34,063 bases of DNA from an uncultured Blautia sp. (GCA_934373235.1 CAKROW010000028.1:1-34063); one strand, 5' to 3'. Shown: positions 23,889 through 31,655, counted from the first letter of the stretch. Translations and numbers: made by a program. The notes: generated by a model from the sequence alone, not told the origin.

Positions 23889-23917
23889 TAGTATGGCTGA
23901 ATATAAAAATTTTATGA
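23889..23917 (-). promoter_or_regulatory. Sigma-G-type promoter of the spoVA operon
   Basis: Reading the minus strand: TCATA (23917-23913), a 17-bp spacer and CATACTA (23895-23889). CATACTA fits the sigma-G -10 consensus exactly and the -35 fits four of five positions of GMATR. It lies 28 bp upstream of spoVAB, matching forespore control of spoVA in B. subtilis. Confidence 0.65.
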
Positions 23918-23942
23918 GCATATCTTAAAAAACAAGAAAATC

Positions 23943-23971
23943 TGTACATTTTCACGCCAAGATAGTATAAT
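23943..23971 (+). promoter_or_regulatory. Promoter of tcdA
   Basis: TGTACA (23943-23948), a 17-bp spacer and a perfect TATAAT (23966-23971), 38 bp before the start codon and back to back with the spoVA promoter. Confidence 0.55.
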
Positions 23972-24008
23972 AATGAATAGCTATGAGAAAAAACACAGGA
24001 GGAAAAAT

Positions 24009-24740
24009 ATGCAGGACGCATTTTCACGTGTGGAATTACTGGTTGGAGATAATGGAATAAAGAAACTCAGCAGAGCCAGGATTGCCGTCTTCGGTCTTGG
24101 AGGGGCAGGCTCCTATGCGGCTGAGGCACTGGCGCGGTGCGGCGTGGGAAGTCTTACCCTTGTGGACTACGGCAGGATATCCATGTCCAATATCGGGAAC
24201 CAGCTTCCTGCATTTCATTCCACCATTGGTCAGAGTAAGGTGCAGATGATGAAGAACCGGGTGCATGATATTGATGAGAATATCCTCGTGCACACCTATG
24301 AGACTTTTTATAATGAGGAGTCTGCAGGCATGTTTGACCTGAAATCCTACGATTATATCATAGATGCCCTGGATACCCTTGCATCCAAGCTGATCCTCAT
24401 AAAGAAAGCAAAAGAAGAGCATATACCGATCATATCCTGTATGGATCTTGGCAATAAGATAGATCCTTCCAGGATTGAGATTGCAGATATAGGAAGAGTC
24501 AGCAGTTGTCCGGTAGCCAAAGTGGTCAGGGCCGAGCTGCGAAGGAAAGGGATCCGCAGGCTTAAGGTTCTGTATTCCAGAGAGAAGAGTACAGGACGCC
24601 GTTTCATGAGAAGGAACAGGCAGGCAGAGCCGGGACAGACAATAGAAGGAAGCGCGGCTTTCATAACTGGGGCAGCAGGAAGTTTTCTTGCAGGAGAAGT
24701 AGTCAGGGATATCCTTTTCGGGAATATAAATAATAAATAG
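24009..24740 (+). CDS. tcdA: tRNA threonylcarbamoyladenosine dehydratase
   Basis: E1-like (ThiF/MoeB/UBA) ATP-using enzyme, 243 aa, that cyclises t6A37 to ct6A37 in tRNAs reading ANN codons. The nucleotide site is VFGLGGAGSYAAEALARCGVGSL followed by VDYGRISMSNIGNQ, and DALDTLASK aligns with the family's IDxxDxxxxK motif; a late SCPVAKVVR segment is also typical. ATG at 24009 has AGGAGG six bp upstream, whereas an in-frame ATG at 23973 has no site and lies at the promoter. Other UBA-fold enzymes are the main alternative; length and motifs favour TcdA. Confidence 0.87.
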   Translation: MQDAFSRVELLVGDNGIKKLSRARIAVFGLGGAGSYAAEALARCGVGSLTLVDYGRISMSNIGNQLPAFHSTIGQSKVQMMKNRVHDIDENILVHTYETFYNEESAGMFDLKSYDYIIDALDTLASKLILIKKAKEEHIPIISCMDLGNKIDPSRIEIADIGRVSSCPVAKVVRAELRRKGIRRLKVLYSREKSTGRRFMRRNRQAEPGQTIEGSAAFITGAAGSFLAGEVVRDILFGNINNK

Positions 24741-24761
24741 AAAGTTTGAGGAATAATCATT

Positions 24762-25673
24762 TTGAATTTTGAAATAAATAAAAAGTTCTGTGAACTTCTG
24801 GGGGAGACAGGCGTTCTGACAGATGAGCCAATGAGCAGTCATACGACTTTCAGGATCGGCGGTCCGGCAGACTATTTCCTGATTCCGGAAACTGTGGAGC
24901 AGGTGGGCAGGATCATAGAGATCTGCCGTGAGGAGTCGCTTCCGTACTTTATCCTTGGAAACGGCAGTAATCTTCTTGTGGGTGACGGAGGATACAGAGG
25001 AGTTATCATCCAGCTTTACCGGAATATGTCCGATGTCAGGACAGAGGGAAATGTGATCCGGGCACAGGCCGGAGCACTTCTTTCAGCAGTGGCGGCAGCA
25101 GCCAGGAATGCTTCCCTTACAGGATTTGAGTTTGCAGGAGGAATCCCGGGTACAGTAGGCGGAGCTGTTGTGATGAACGCAGGAGCTTACGGCGGAGAGA
25201 TGAAGGATGTACTTACTGAAGCTGCTGTACTTACGGATAAGGGTGAGATCCGTACTCTTTCCGTGGAGGAGCTTCAGCTTGGATACCGCACAAGTATTGT
25301 GAAGACAGCAGGTTACATTGTCCTTGAGGCAAAGTTCCGTCTTGAGGAGGGTGACCAGGCGAAGATCAGGGAGACTATGAAGGAGCTGACAGTGAAGCGT
25401 ACCAGCAAGCAGCCGCTTGAGTTTCCAAGCGCAGGAAGTACTTTCAAGCGTCCGGAGGGATATTTTGCAGGAAAGCTTGTAATGGACAGCGGACTTGCAG
25501 GTTATCAGGTAGGTGGAGCGCAGGTGTCTGCCAAGCACTGTGGCTTTGTGATCAACGCAGGAGGTGCCACAGCCAGAGATGTAAGGATGCTGATGAAGGA
25601 TGTCCAGGATAAGGTTTTTGAGAAATATGGCGTGAAGCTGGAGCCGGAAGTGAAATTCCTGGGAGAATTCTGA
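24762..25673 (+). CDS. murB: UDP-N-acetylenolpyruvoylglucosamine reductase
   Basis: FAD enzyme that makes UDP-MurNAc for peptidoglycan; 303 aa. Motifs: SSHTTFRIGGPADYF, LGNGSNLLVGDGGYRG (FAD binding), GIPGTVGGAVVMNAGAYGGEM, the catalytic-region FPSAGSTFKRP with the proton-donor Ser, and a C-terminal EPEVKFLGEF carrying the conserved Glu. The only plausible start near the N-terminus is TTG at 24762, with GAGGAA upstream; the next in-frame ATG would remove the first FAD-domain strand. It begins the murB-rapZ-whiA cluster. Confidence 0.95.
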   Translation: MNFEINKKFCELLGETGVLTDEPMSSHTTFRIGGPADYFLIPETVEQVGRIIEICREESLPYFILGNGSNLLVGDGGYRGVIIQLYRNMSDVRTEGNVIRAQAGALLSAVAAAARNASLTGFEFAGGIPGTVGGAVVMNAGAYGGEMKDVLTEAAVLTDKGEIRTLSVEELQLGYRTSIVKTAGYIVLEAKFRLEEGDQAKIRETMKELTVKRTSKQPLEFPSAGSTFKRPEGYFAGKLVMDSGLAGYQVGGAQVSAKHCGFVINAGGATARDVRMLMKDVQDKVFEKYGVKLEPEVKFLGEF

Positions 25674-25684
25674 AATATACCGGT

Positions 25685-25721
25685 TACTGTTAACGGGCTG
25701 CCGTACAGGAAGCGAACAGTA
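25685..25721 (+). other. Hairpin in the murB-rapZ gap
   Basis: TACTGTT (25685-25691) pairs with AACAGTA (25715-25721), and inside it ACGG / CCGT closes a GCTG loop. No T-tract follows. It may be a processing or translation-control structure ahead of rapZ. Confidence 0.35.
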
Positions 25722-25752
25722 GCTGCATTGTGAGGAGGGGGAAGATTTTATT

Positions 25753-26631
25753 ATGCGTTTTGTGATCGTTACCGGAGTTTCCGGAGCGGGAAAGACCGCT
25801 GCATTAAAGATGCTGGAGGATGCCGGATATTTCTGTGTGGATAATCTTCCGATTCAGCTTCTTGAAAAATTTGCATCTCTTCTTCCGGAGATGCAGGGTG
25901 AGAATGTAAGAAATGTAGCTCTTGGAATTGATGCCAGAAGCGGCGATGCCCTGGATGAACTTGAGATAGTCCTGGATCGGATGAAGAAGACAGGCTACGA
26001 TTTTGAGATACTCTTTATGGACGCGGAGGATGCTGTTCTGGTAAAGAGATACAAGGAATCCAGAAGAAGCCATCCCCTTGCCAGGACAGGCAGAGTGGAT
26101 GAGGGAATCCGCCTTGAGAGAGAGAAGATGCGTTTTCTGAGGAACCGTGCAGATTACATTATTGATACCAGTCATCTTCTTACAAGAGAACTGCGCCAGG
26201 AGATCGACAAGATCTTTGTGGATGACAGGGAATTCAGTAATATTATGATCTCCGTACTGTCCTTTGGATTCAAGTACGGGATCCCGGCAGATGCGGATCT
26301 TGTGTTTGATGTGAGATTTCTTCCAAATCCCTATTATGTTGATGAACTCCGTCCCCTTACAGGGTTGGATGATGCAGTTTTCAACTATGTTATGGAAAAT
26401 GACATTGCGAGGGATTTTGCAGATAAGCTGGAGGATATGATCAGGTTTCTGATCCCCAACTACATAAAAGAGGGAAAGACCAGCCTTGTGATCGGAATCG
26501 GTTGCACAGGCGGCAAGCACCGTTCTGTCACCATTGCAAGAGAACTGTTTTCCAGACTTTGCAAGTCAGATGAATATGGAATCCGTCTGGAACACCGTGA
26601 TGCGGAAAAGGACAGACTCCTGAAAAAATAA
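25753..26631 (+). CDS. rapZ: RNase adapter / nucleotide-binding protein RapZ (YvcJ)
   Basis: P-loop protein of 292 aa, usual length. The P-loop is GVSGAGKT (8-15). Further family marks are YFCVDNLPIQLL, ESRRSHPLARTG and, in the C-terminal domain, GIGCTGGKHRSVTIA. In E. coli RapZ guides RNase E to the sRNA GlmZ; in Firmicutes YvcJ binds and hydrolyses nucleotides and its RNA role is unclear. Ribosome site GAGGAGGGGGAAG. It stands directly before whiA without the yvcK gene that separates them in B. subtilis. Confidence 0.93.
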   Translation: MRFVIVTGVSGAGKTAALKMLEDAGYFCVDNLPIQLLEKFASLLPEMQGENVRNVALGIDARSGDALDELEIVLDRMKKTGYDFEILFMDAEDAVLVKRYKESRRSHPLARTGRVDEGIRLEREKMRFLRNRADYIIDTSHLLTRELRQEIDKIFVDDREFSNIMISVLSFGFKYGIPADADLVFDVRFLPNPYYVDELRPLTGLDDAVFNYVMENDIARDFADKLEDMIRFLIPNYIKEGKTSLVIGIGCTGGKHRSVTIARELFSRLCKSDEYGIRLEHRDAEKDRLLKK

Positions 26632-26644
26632 AAGAGGATTTAAA

Positions 26645-27601
26645 ATGTCATTTTCAGCAAAAGTAAAAGAAGAACTCAGTATTCAGGTGAGCCATGCAAG
26701 GCATTGCCAGGTGGCAGAGCTTGCGGCACTGTTAAGTGCCTGCGGACATGTGGATATCAAAGACGGTGCAGTGGAAAACCTGTGGATCCAGACAGAAAAT
26801 GAAGCAGTTGTAAGAAAAAGCTTTACAATATTACGAAAAACATTTAATATAGATACAGCAATAGTTATCCGGGAGGGCTCTGCCCCGAAGAGAGGCAAGA
26901 TCTATATGGTTGAAGTAGGTGATGCATCTCAGGCAGATATGATCATGAAGGGGGCGAAGCTGTCGGCGGATAATGGGAACGGTGCGCTTTATATGGATAA
27001 TTCTCTGGTAGTCCAGATGAATTGTTGTAAGAGAGCATTTGTCCGTGGTGCTTTTCTTGCGTCCGGCTCGATCAGTGATCCCGAGAAGGGGTATCATTTC
27101 GAAATTGTTTGTCAGGACAGAAGAAAGGCAGAACAGATACAGGTGATAATCCGTAGTTTTCACATTGATGCAAAGATCGTACAGCGCAAGAAGTCATATG
27201 TGGTCTATGTGAAGGAAGGCGCTCAGATCGTTGACATGCTGGCAGTTATGGAGGCGAATGTAGCTCTTATGGATCTGGAGAATATCCGGATACTGAAAGA
27301 GATGCGAAATGCGGTTAACCGTAAGGTAAACTGTGAGGCTGCGAATATCAATAAGACGGTAAGTGCAGCGGTGCGTCAGGTGGAAGATATACAACTCATC
27401 GGGCGTACAGTCGGTTTTGAAAGTTTGAATGAGGGACTTGCGCAGGTGGCACAGCTTAGACTGCAATATCCGGAAGCTACACTGAAAGAATTAGGTATGA
27501 TGTTGAATCCGCAGGTGGGCAAATCAGGTGTCAATCACAGGCTTCGCAAGCTGAGTGAGGTGGCAGATGAGCTGCGGAAGAACAAGGAGGAGCTATTATG
27601 A
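26645..27601 (+). CDS. whiA: DNA-binding protein WhiA
   Basis: 318-residue protein with a LAGLIDADG-like N-terminal domain (ELAALLSACGHV; RAFVRGAFLASGSISDPEKGYHFEI) and a C-terminal helix-turn-helix (RLQYPEATLKELGMML then KSGVNHRLRKL). In Streptomyces it controls sporulation genes; in B. subtilis it affects division and chromosome segregation. The start at 26645 follows AAGAGGA. The stop overlaps the next ATG in ATGA, so the HPr-like protein is translated by coupling. Confidence 0.94.
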   Translation: MSFSAKVKEELSIQVSHARHCQVAELAALLSACGHVDIKDGAVENLWIQTENEAVVRKSFTILRKTFNIDTAIVIREGSAPKRGKIYMVEVGDASQADMIMKGAKLSADNGNGALYMDNSLVVQMNCCKRAFVRGAFLASGSISDPEKGYHFEIVCQDRRKAEQIQVIIRSFHIDAKIVQRKKSYVVYVKEGAQIVDMLAVMEANVALMDLENIRILKEMRNAVNRKVNCEAANINKTVSAAVRQVEDIQLIGRTVGFESLNEGLAQVAQLRLQYPEATLKELGMMLNPQVGKSGVNHRLRKLSEVADELRKNKEELL

Positions 27602-27852
27602 TTAAAAAACCAATCACTATCAACTTATCCACTGGATTGGAGGCAAGACCTGTGGCTCAGCTTGTACAGGTTGCAAGCCAGTTTAACAGTGAAATTTATG
27701 TTGAGATTGGAAAGAAACGGGTCAATGCAAAGAGCATTATGGGAATGATGACACTTGGTCTTGATGCCGGTGAAGAAATCGTTCTTTCCACAAACGGAGA
27801 GGATGAGCAGGCGGCAATGGACAGTATTGAGCAGTATCTCAGCAATCAGTGA
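27598..27852 (+). CDS. crh: Crh-like HPr paralogue (no catalytic His15)
   Basis: 84-residue HPr fold protein. The usual active-site motif GLHARP reads GLEARP, so His15 is Glu15, while the regulatory Ser46 is present in NAKSIMGMM. This is the pattern of Crh (Gln15 in B. subtilis), which cannot pass phosphate in the PTS but, when phosphorylated at Ser46 by HPr kinase, works with CcpA in catabolite repression. The position next to whiA is also that of B. subtilis crh. It is coupled to whiA by an ATGA overlap. Confidence 0.87.
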   Translation: MIKKPITINLSTGLEARPVAQLVQVASQFNSEIYVEIGKKRVNAKSIMGMMTLGLDAGEEIVLSTNGEDEQAAMDSIEQYLSNQ

Positions 27853-27912
27853 TTATTGGGGACATGATTTGCACGGCAGAGGCGTGACGGCGTTTCTGCG
27901 GGATGAGATAAT

Positions 27913-27963
27913 AAAGGGATACAGACGGAAAGGAAGACCGATTCCCGACTGTATCCCTTTGTC
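27913..27963 (+). terminator. Terminator after the murB-crh cluster
   Basis: Twelve-bp stem AAAGGGATACAG (27913-27924) with CTGTATCCCTTT (27949-27960), with a 24-nt loop. The T-tail is short, so efficiency is uncertain, but position and stem fit. Confidence 0.65.
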
Positions 27964-27989
27964 ATTAATAAGAAAGAGGAAGATTACTT

Positions 27990-29048
27990 ATGTCAAAAGT
28001 ATTGAAATTTATCGTACATCTTGTTGTGATATGTACTTTGATATGCGTGCTGGGGCTTGTCCTGCCGCCGTTTTTCGGAGTGAAGACTGTAATCGTGGAT
28101 AAGGCTGACAAATCTACTAATCTGCCGGTTGGTTCCGTTACATATGCCGTACCTGAGAAGAGCAGCGATGTTTCAGAGGGAACTGCGATCCTTGTCCAGG
28201 AAGATTCCAAAACATACTGTTATACCATCTCCGGCCTGAACCAGGAGAAAGGCACAGGAACAGTTGTGGATCCTACTGTATCCGGTGGAGACAGTATCAC
28301 AGTAAAGATCGGTGAGTATATGCCCCGGGTAGTAGTAACCATTCCTTATATAGGATATCTTCTGGTTGCCACAGAGAGCATTGAGGGACTGATCATCCTT
28401 GGACTGGTAGTGCTGTTCCTTGTTATCCTCTATGTGATCGCTGAGCTGTGGAAGAAGGATCCGGAAGCAGCCCGTGACGGAGACGACGAGGAAGAAGTCT
28501 ATGTAAAATCCAGGAAAGAGCTGAAACGGGAAGAGAGAGAACGTGCCCGTCGCATGAAAGAAGAGGAAAAAGAGATTATCCGCGAAGAGAGATCACGCAG
28601 ACGCAGAAAGAAATCTGACAAGCGTGTGGTCCGTACGGGCGGATTTGTTGATGAGATCGAGGAGGAGGTTCATGAAGAGACCACAGCTCCTGAGAAACCA
28701 TCCGTAAAGATGCAGACAGCAGCCAGCGAAGCACATGAGGAACTTAAGAAGGAAATCGCGGCAGCTACTGCAGATGAGCAGGAGCCTACAGTTGTTCCAA
28801 AACGCAGTGTGGCAGCTCCTTCAGCCGGAAAGCCAAAGGCAGACCGGGAAGTTGTGAAGGCAGAGGAGAATACTGAGCCGGAAGAGATCGGCAGTCTTGC
28901 AATGCCTGTATGGTCTGCAGCACAGCTTGCCAGCAGAGCCAAGAAGGCAGGCGATGCACCGGATATTGTAAAGGATGACATCACCAATGTTACCCTGTTT
29001 GACTATTCGGATATCATCAGCGGTGAGGATGAGAACATCAAAGAGTAA
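27990..29048 (+). CDS. SipW-like (S26B) signal-peptidase-related membrane protein, apparently inactive
   Basis: 352-residue membrane protein. One membrane segment at residues 8-28 is followed by an outer domain (30-115), a second membrane segment at 132-152 and a long charged cytoplasmic tail (about 200 residues, rich in Glu, Arg and Lys). The outer domain and PYIGYLL plus the hydrophobic C-terminal segment resemble SipW-type signal peptidases, where LPVGSVTYAV corresponds to the PxGSLxYV stretch. The catalytic SGSMEP motif and the THR(I/V) motif are replaced (about residues 37 and 78). It may be a non-catalytic relative. Ribosome site GAGGAAG. No partner in view; a terminator follows. Confidence 0.55.
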   Translation: MSKVLKFIVHLVVICTLICVLGLVLPPFFGVKTVIVDKADKSTNLPVGSVTYAVPEKSSDVSEGTAILVQEDSKTYCYTISGLNQEKGTGTVVDPTVSGGDSITVKIGEYMPRVVVTIPYIGYLLVATESIEGLIILGLVVLFLVILYVIAELWKKDPEAARDGDDEEEVYVKSRKELKREERERARRMKEEEKEIIREERSRRRRKKSDKRVVRTGGFVDEIEEEVHEETTAPEKPSVKMQTAASEAHEELKKEIAAATADEQEPTVVPKRSVAAPSAGKPKADREVVKAEENTEPEEIGSLAMPVWSAAQLASRAKKAGDAPDIVKDDITNVTLFDYSDIISGEDENIKE

Positions 29049-29175
29049 ATTTATACTATAATATAAGAAGTAACTGTATTAAAAGAGTGCGGAGCGATTG
29101 TATTCACAGGCATACGGCAGAGCAGAAGGTGAATGTCCGCTTTAATGCAGGATATGTATGACTGAGTGAACAGAT

Positions 29176-29233
29176 GGCCTGTTTCCGGTGTGCTGCACAG
29201 ATAATGTGAGCACCTGGAGACGGGCTGTTTTTA
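29176..29233 (+). terminator. Terminator after the SipW-like gene
   Basis: An imperfect long stem, GGCCTGTTTCCGGTGTGCT (29176-29194) with 29209-29225, including G-T pairs and a bulge, followed by five T residues. The 29049-29175 stretch before it shows no gene. Confidence 0.65.
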
Positions 29234-29330
29234 TGTCATAGGAGATTACTCCGTAATGTTCCAATGGCATAAAAAAGCCTTCCGGGCAGGATTCTTTCTT
29301 ATTTCAAAGGAAAGCACTCTGAAACATCCG

Positions 29331-29390
29331 GAAAAAAATTTAAAAAAAATAAAAAAAACACTTGCAATATGGGAAAGCTTTGTGTATACT
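29331..29390 (+). promoter_or_regulatory. Strong S10-operon promoter with A-tract upstream element
   Basis: TTGCAA (29362-29367), a 17-bp spacer and TATACT (29385-29390). The 30 bp before the -35 box are nearly all A with a few T, like the UP elements of ribosomal promoters. Transcription would start near 29397. Confidence 0.8.
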
Positions 29391-29396
29391 AATCCT

Positions 29397-29620
29397 TGCT
29401 GTGACATGATAGCTATGAAGCGTGAGGTTGCTGCCAATGATGGCAGGTTTTCCGTGGAGCGAATGTCAAGTTAGGAAACTGACGACAAGTCACTGTACAG
29501 AGTTCAATAGCCATCTACGGGATGGGTGCGTGTGTAAATACGTCAGGACACGCACGGAGATGTGTACAGTCGCCGCTTGTCGTACTGCTATATTAGTACG
29601 AATAGGAGGAGACTTTTTTT
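29397..29620 (+). ncRNA. Structured 5' leader of the S10 operon
   Basis: About 220 nt without a gene. Pairings I see: CTGCC / GGCAG around an AATGAT loop near 29435-29450; an outer stem ACGACAAG (29482-29489) / CTTGTCGT (29576-29583); then ACTGTACA (29492-29499) / TGTACAGT (29563-29570); inside these, CCATC / GATGG (29511-29525) and GTGCGTGT / ACACGCAC (29526-29555). A further hairpin CGTACT / AGTACG (29581-29600) shares bases with the outer stem. The layout suggests a protein-binding leader; S10 leaders in E. coli bind L4. Confidence 0.6.
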
Positions 29621-29938
29621 ATGGCAAATCAGGTAATGAGAATCACATTAAAAGCTTATGATCATCAGCTTGTTGACGCATCAGCAGCAAAGATCATCGA
29701 AACTGTTAAGAAGAACGGTGCAATGGTAAGTGGACCAGTTCCGCTTCCTACTAAGAAAGAGGTAGTTACAATTCTTAGAGCTGTTCATAAATATAAAGAT
29801 TCCAGAGAGCAGTTTGAGCAGAGAACTCATAAAAGACTGATCGATATCCTTACACCAACACAGAAAACAGTTGATGCACTTTCCAGACTGGAAATGCCTG
29901 CTGGTGTTAACATCGATATCAAAATGAAAAACCGCTAA
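29621..29938 (+). CDS. rpsJ: 30S ribosomal protein S10
   Basis: First gene of the S10 operon, 105 aa; in bacteria also NusE in antitermination. Conserved stretches: MRITLKAYDHQLVDASAAKI, GPVPLPTKKEVVTILRA and SREQFEQRTHKRLIDI. Ribosome site AATAGGAGGAG lies at the end of the structured leader, so leader folding could affect its translation. Confidence 0.98.
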   Translation: MANQVMRITLKAYDHQLVDASAAKIIETVKKNGAMVSGPVPLPTKKEVVTILRAVHKYKDSREQFEQRTHKRLIDILTPTQKTVDALSRLEMPAGVNIDIKMKNR

Positions 29939-29981
29939 TAATGTCGCAAGACATTAACTATATGATTACCAGACGGTAATC
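29939..29981 (+). other. Two tandem hairpins in the rpsJ-rplC gap
   Basis: TAATGTC-GCAA-GACATTA (29939-29956) is a perfect 7-bp stem with a GNRA tetraloop, right after the rpsJ stop. GATTACC-AGAC-GGTAATC (29964-29981) is a second perfect 7-bp stem. Neither has a T-tract. Confidence 0.6.
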
Positions 29982-30003
29982 CGCTATAAGGAGGAAGAAA
30001 GAA

Positions 30004-30636
30004 ATGCAGAAAGCTATTTTAGCTACTAAAGTCGGAATGACACAGATCTTCAATGAAGATGGAATGTTAATTCCGGTAACCGTTTTACAGGCTGGTCCTT
30101 GCGTTGTAACTCAGGTTAAAACTGAGGAGAACGACGGATACGCAGCAGTTCAGGTTGGCTTCGGCGACATCAGAGAGAAACTGGTAAACAAACCGGAGAA
30201 AGGCCACTTTGACAAAGCTGGCGTTGCTGTAAAAAGATTTGTAAAAGAGTTCAGATTTGACAATTCCGCTGAGTATGAGGTTGGACAGGAGATCAAGGCT
30301 GATATCTTTGCAGCAGGCGATCACATCGACGCTACTGCAATCTCAAAAGGTAAAGGCTTCCAGGGTGCCATCAAGAGACACAATCAGTCCAGAGGACCTA
30401 TGGCTCACGGTTCTAAATATCATCGCCATGCAGGTTCCAACGGCGCTTGCTCCGATCCGAGCAAGGTTTTCAAAGGAAAACATATGCCAGGACACATGGG
30501 ACATGTTCAGGTAACTGTTCAGAATCTTGAGATCGTTCGTGTAGACACAGAGAATAACTTACTGTTAGTTAAGGGTGCTGTTCCAGGACCTAAGAAATCT
30601 TTGGTTACTATCAAAGAGACAGTAAAGTCCTTATAA
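30004..30636 (+). CDS. rplC: 50S ribosomal protein L3
   Basis: 210 aa, standard length. N-terminal MQKAILATKVGMTQIFNEDG and the conserved RNA-contact region FQGAIKRHNQSRGPMAHGSKYHR with HMPGHMGH are visible. Ribosome site AAGGAGGAA. It is needed early in 50S assembly. The operon order rpsJ-rplC-rplD-rplW is canonical. Confidence 0.98.
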   Translation: MQKAILATKVGMTQIFNEDGMLIPVTVLQAGPCVVTQVKTEENDGYAAVQVGFGDIREKLVNKPEKGHFDKAGVAVKRFVKEFRFDNSAEYEVGQEIKADIFAAGDHIDATAISKGKGFQGAIKRHNQSRGPMAHGSKYHRHAGSNGACSDPSKVFKGKHMPGHMGHVQVTVQNLEIVRVDTENNLLLVKGAVPGPKKSLVTIKETVKSL

Positions 30637-30657
30637 TAGGAAAGGAGGAGCATCAGA

Positions 30658-31278
30658 ATGGCTAATGTAACTGTTTATAATATGGAAGGCAATGAAGTTG
30701 GCACAATGGAGCTGAATGACGCAGTATTCGGCGTAGAGATCAACGAGCATCTCGTTCATCTTGCAGTTGTTCGTCAGCTTGCAAATAACCGTCAGGGAAC
30801 TCAGAAAGCGAAAACTCGTTCTGAGGTAAGAGGCGGCGGAAGAAAACCGTGGAGACAGAAGGGAACAGGTCATGCAAGACAGGGTTCCATCCGTGCACCA
30901 CAGTGGACAGGCGGCGGTGTTGTATTCGCTCCGGTTCCGAGAGATTATGAAGTAAAAATGAACAAGAAGGAGAGAAGAGCAGCTCTTAAATCCGCTCTGA
31001 CATCCAAGGTTCAGGATAATAAACTTGTTGTTGTTGACAGCCTTGCACTTGCTGAGGTTAAGACAAAAGAGATGCAGAAGGTTCTTACAAACCTGAAAGC
31101 AGAGAAAGCTCTTGTTATCACAGCAGATAACAATGAGAACGTAATCCTTTCTGCTAGAAACATCGCTGATGTTAAGACTGCAACACCGGCTACAATCAAC
31201 ACATACGATGTTATGAAACATAACACAGTAGTTGTAACCAAGGATGCTGTTGCATCTATCGAGGAGGTGTACGCATAA
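30658..31278 (+). CDS. rplD: 50S ribosomal protein L4
   Basis: 206 aa. Core stretch RGGGRKPWRQKGTGHARQGSIRAPQWTGGGVVFAP, the extended loop of L4 that reaches the exit tunnel, is present (cited by its key residues W, G, H, R). In E. coli L4 represses this operon via the leader; a like role is an inference here. It ends with the rplW ATG overlapping its stop by one base. Confidence 0.98.
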   Translation: MANVTVYNMEGNEVGTMELNDAVFGVEINEHLVHLAVVRQLANNRQGTQKAKTRSEVRGGGRKPWRQKGTGHARQGSIRAPQWTGGGVVFAPVPRDYEVKMNKKERRAALKSALTSKVQDNKLVVVDSLALAEVKTKEMQKVLTNLKAEKALVITADNNENVILSARNIADVKTATPATINTYDVMKHNTVVVTKDAVASIEEVYA

Positions 31279-31577
31279 TGGCAAGTATTCAGTACTATGA
31301 CGTAATCATCCGTCCGGTTATCACAGAGAAATCCATGAGCGCCATGGGTGAGAAGAAATACACATTCCTGGTACATCCGGAAGCTAACAAGACTCAGATC
31401 AAGGAAGCTGTAGAGAAGATGTTCGAGGGAACAAAAGTTAAAAGCGTAAACACCATCAATAACGATGGAAAGAAAAAACGCCGTGGAATGACAGTTGGAA
31501 AAACTGCCAAGACTAAAAAGGCTATCGTAGCTCTTACAGAAGAGAGCAAAGATATCGAGATCTTCGAAGGACTTTAA
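31278..31577 (+). CDS. rplW: 50S ribosomal protein L23
   Basis: 99 aa. Recognised by DVIIRPVITEKSM near the N-terminus and VEKMFEGTKVKSVNT. L23 lines the exit tunnel and docks trigger factor and SRP. The ATG shares a base with the rplD stop (TAATG), indicating coupling, and GAGGAGGTG sits upstream. Confidence 0.97.
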   Translation: MASIQYYDVIIRPVITEKSMSAMGEKKYTFLVHPEANKTQIKEAVEKMFEGTKVKSVNTINNDGKKKRRGMTVGKTAKTKKAIVALTEESKDIEIFEGL

Positions 31578-31608
31578 TCAGAAGATCAGCCTGAGCGGTA
31601 AGGGTGAC

Positions 31609-31655
31609 GAGTGACACCTCGGAAGCAGAAGCTTCCTCATGAATCCATGTCACTC
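31609..31655 (+). other. Nested hairpin in the rplW-rplB gap
   Basis: GAGTGACA (31609-31616) pairs with TGTCACTC (31648-31655), and inside it GGAAGC-AGAA-GCTTCC (31621-31636) forms a perfect tetraloop hairpin. The gap of 138 bp is long for this operon; no T-tract, so it is probably not a terminator. Confidence 0.55.

Noticed and set aside
29246..29661. Short open frames in the S10 leader region
   Set aside because: No ribosome sites, and they overlap the promoter and the paired arms of the leader; composition not protein-like.
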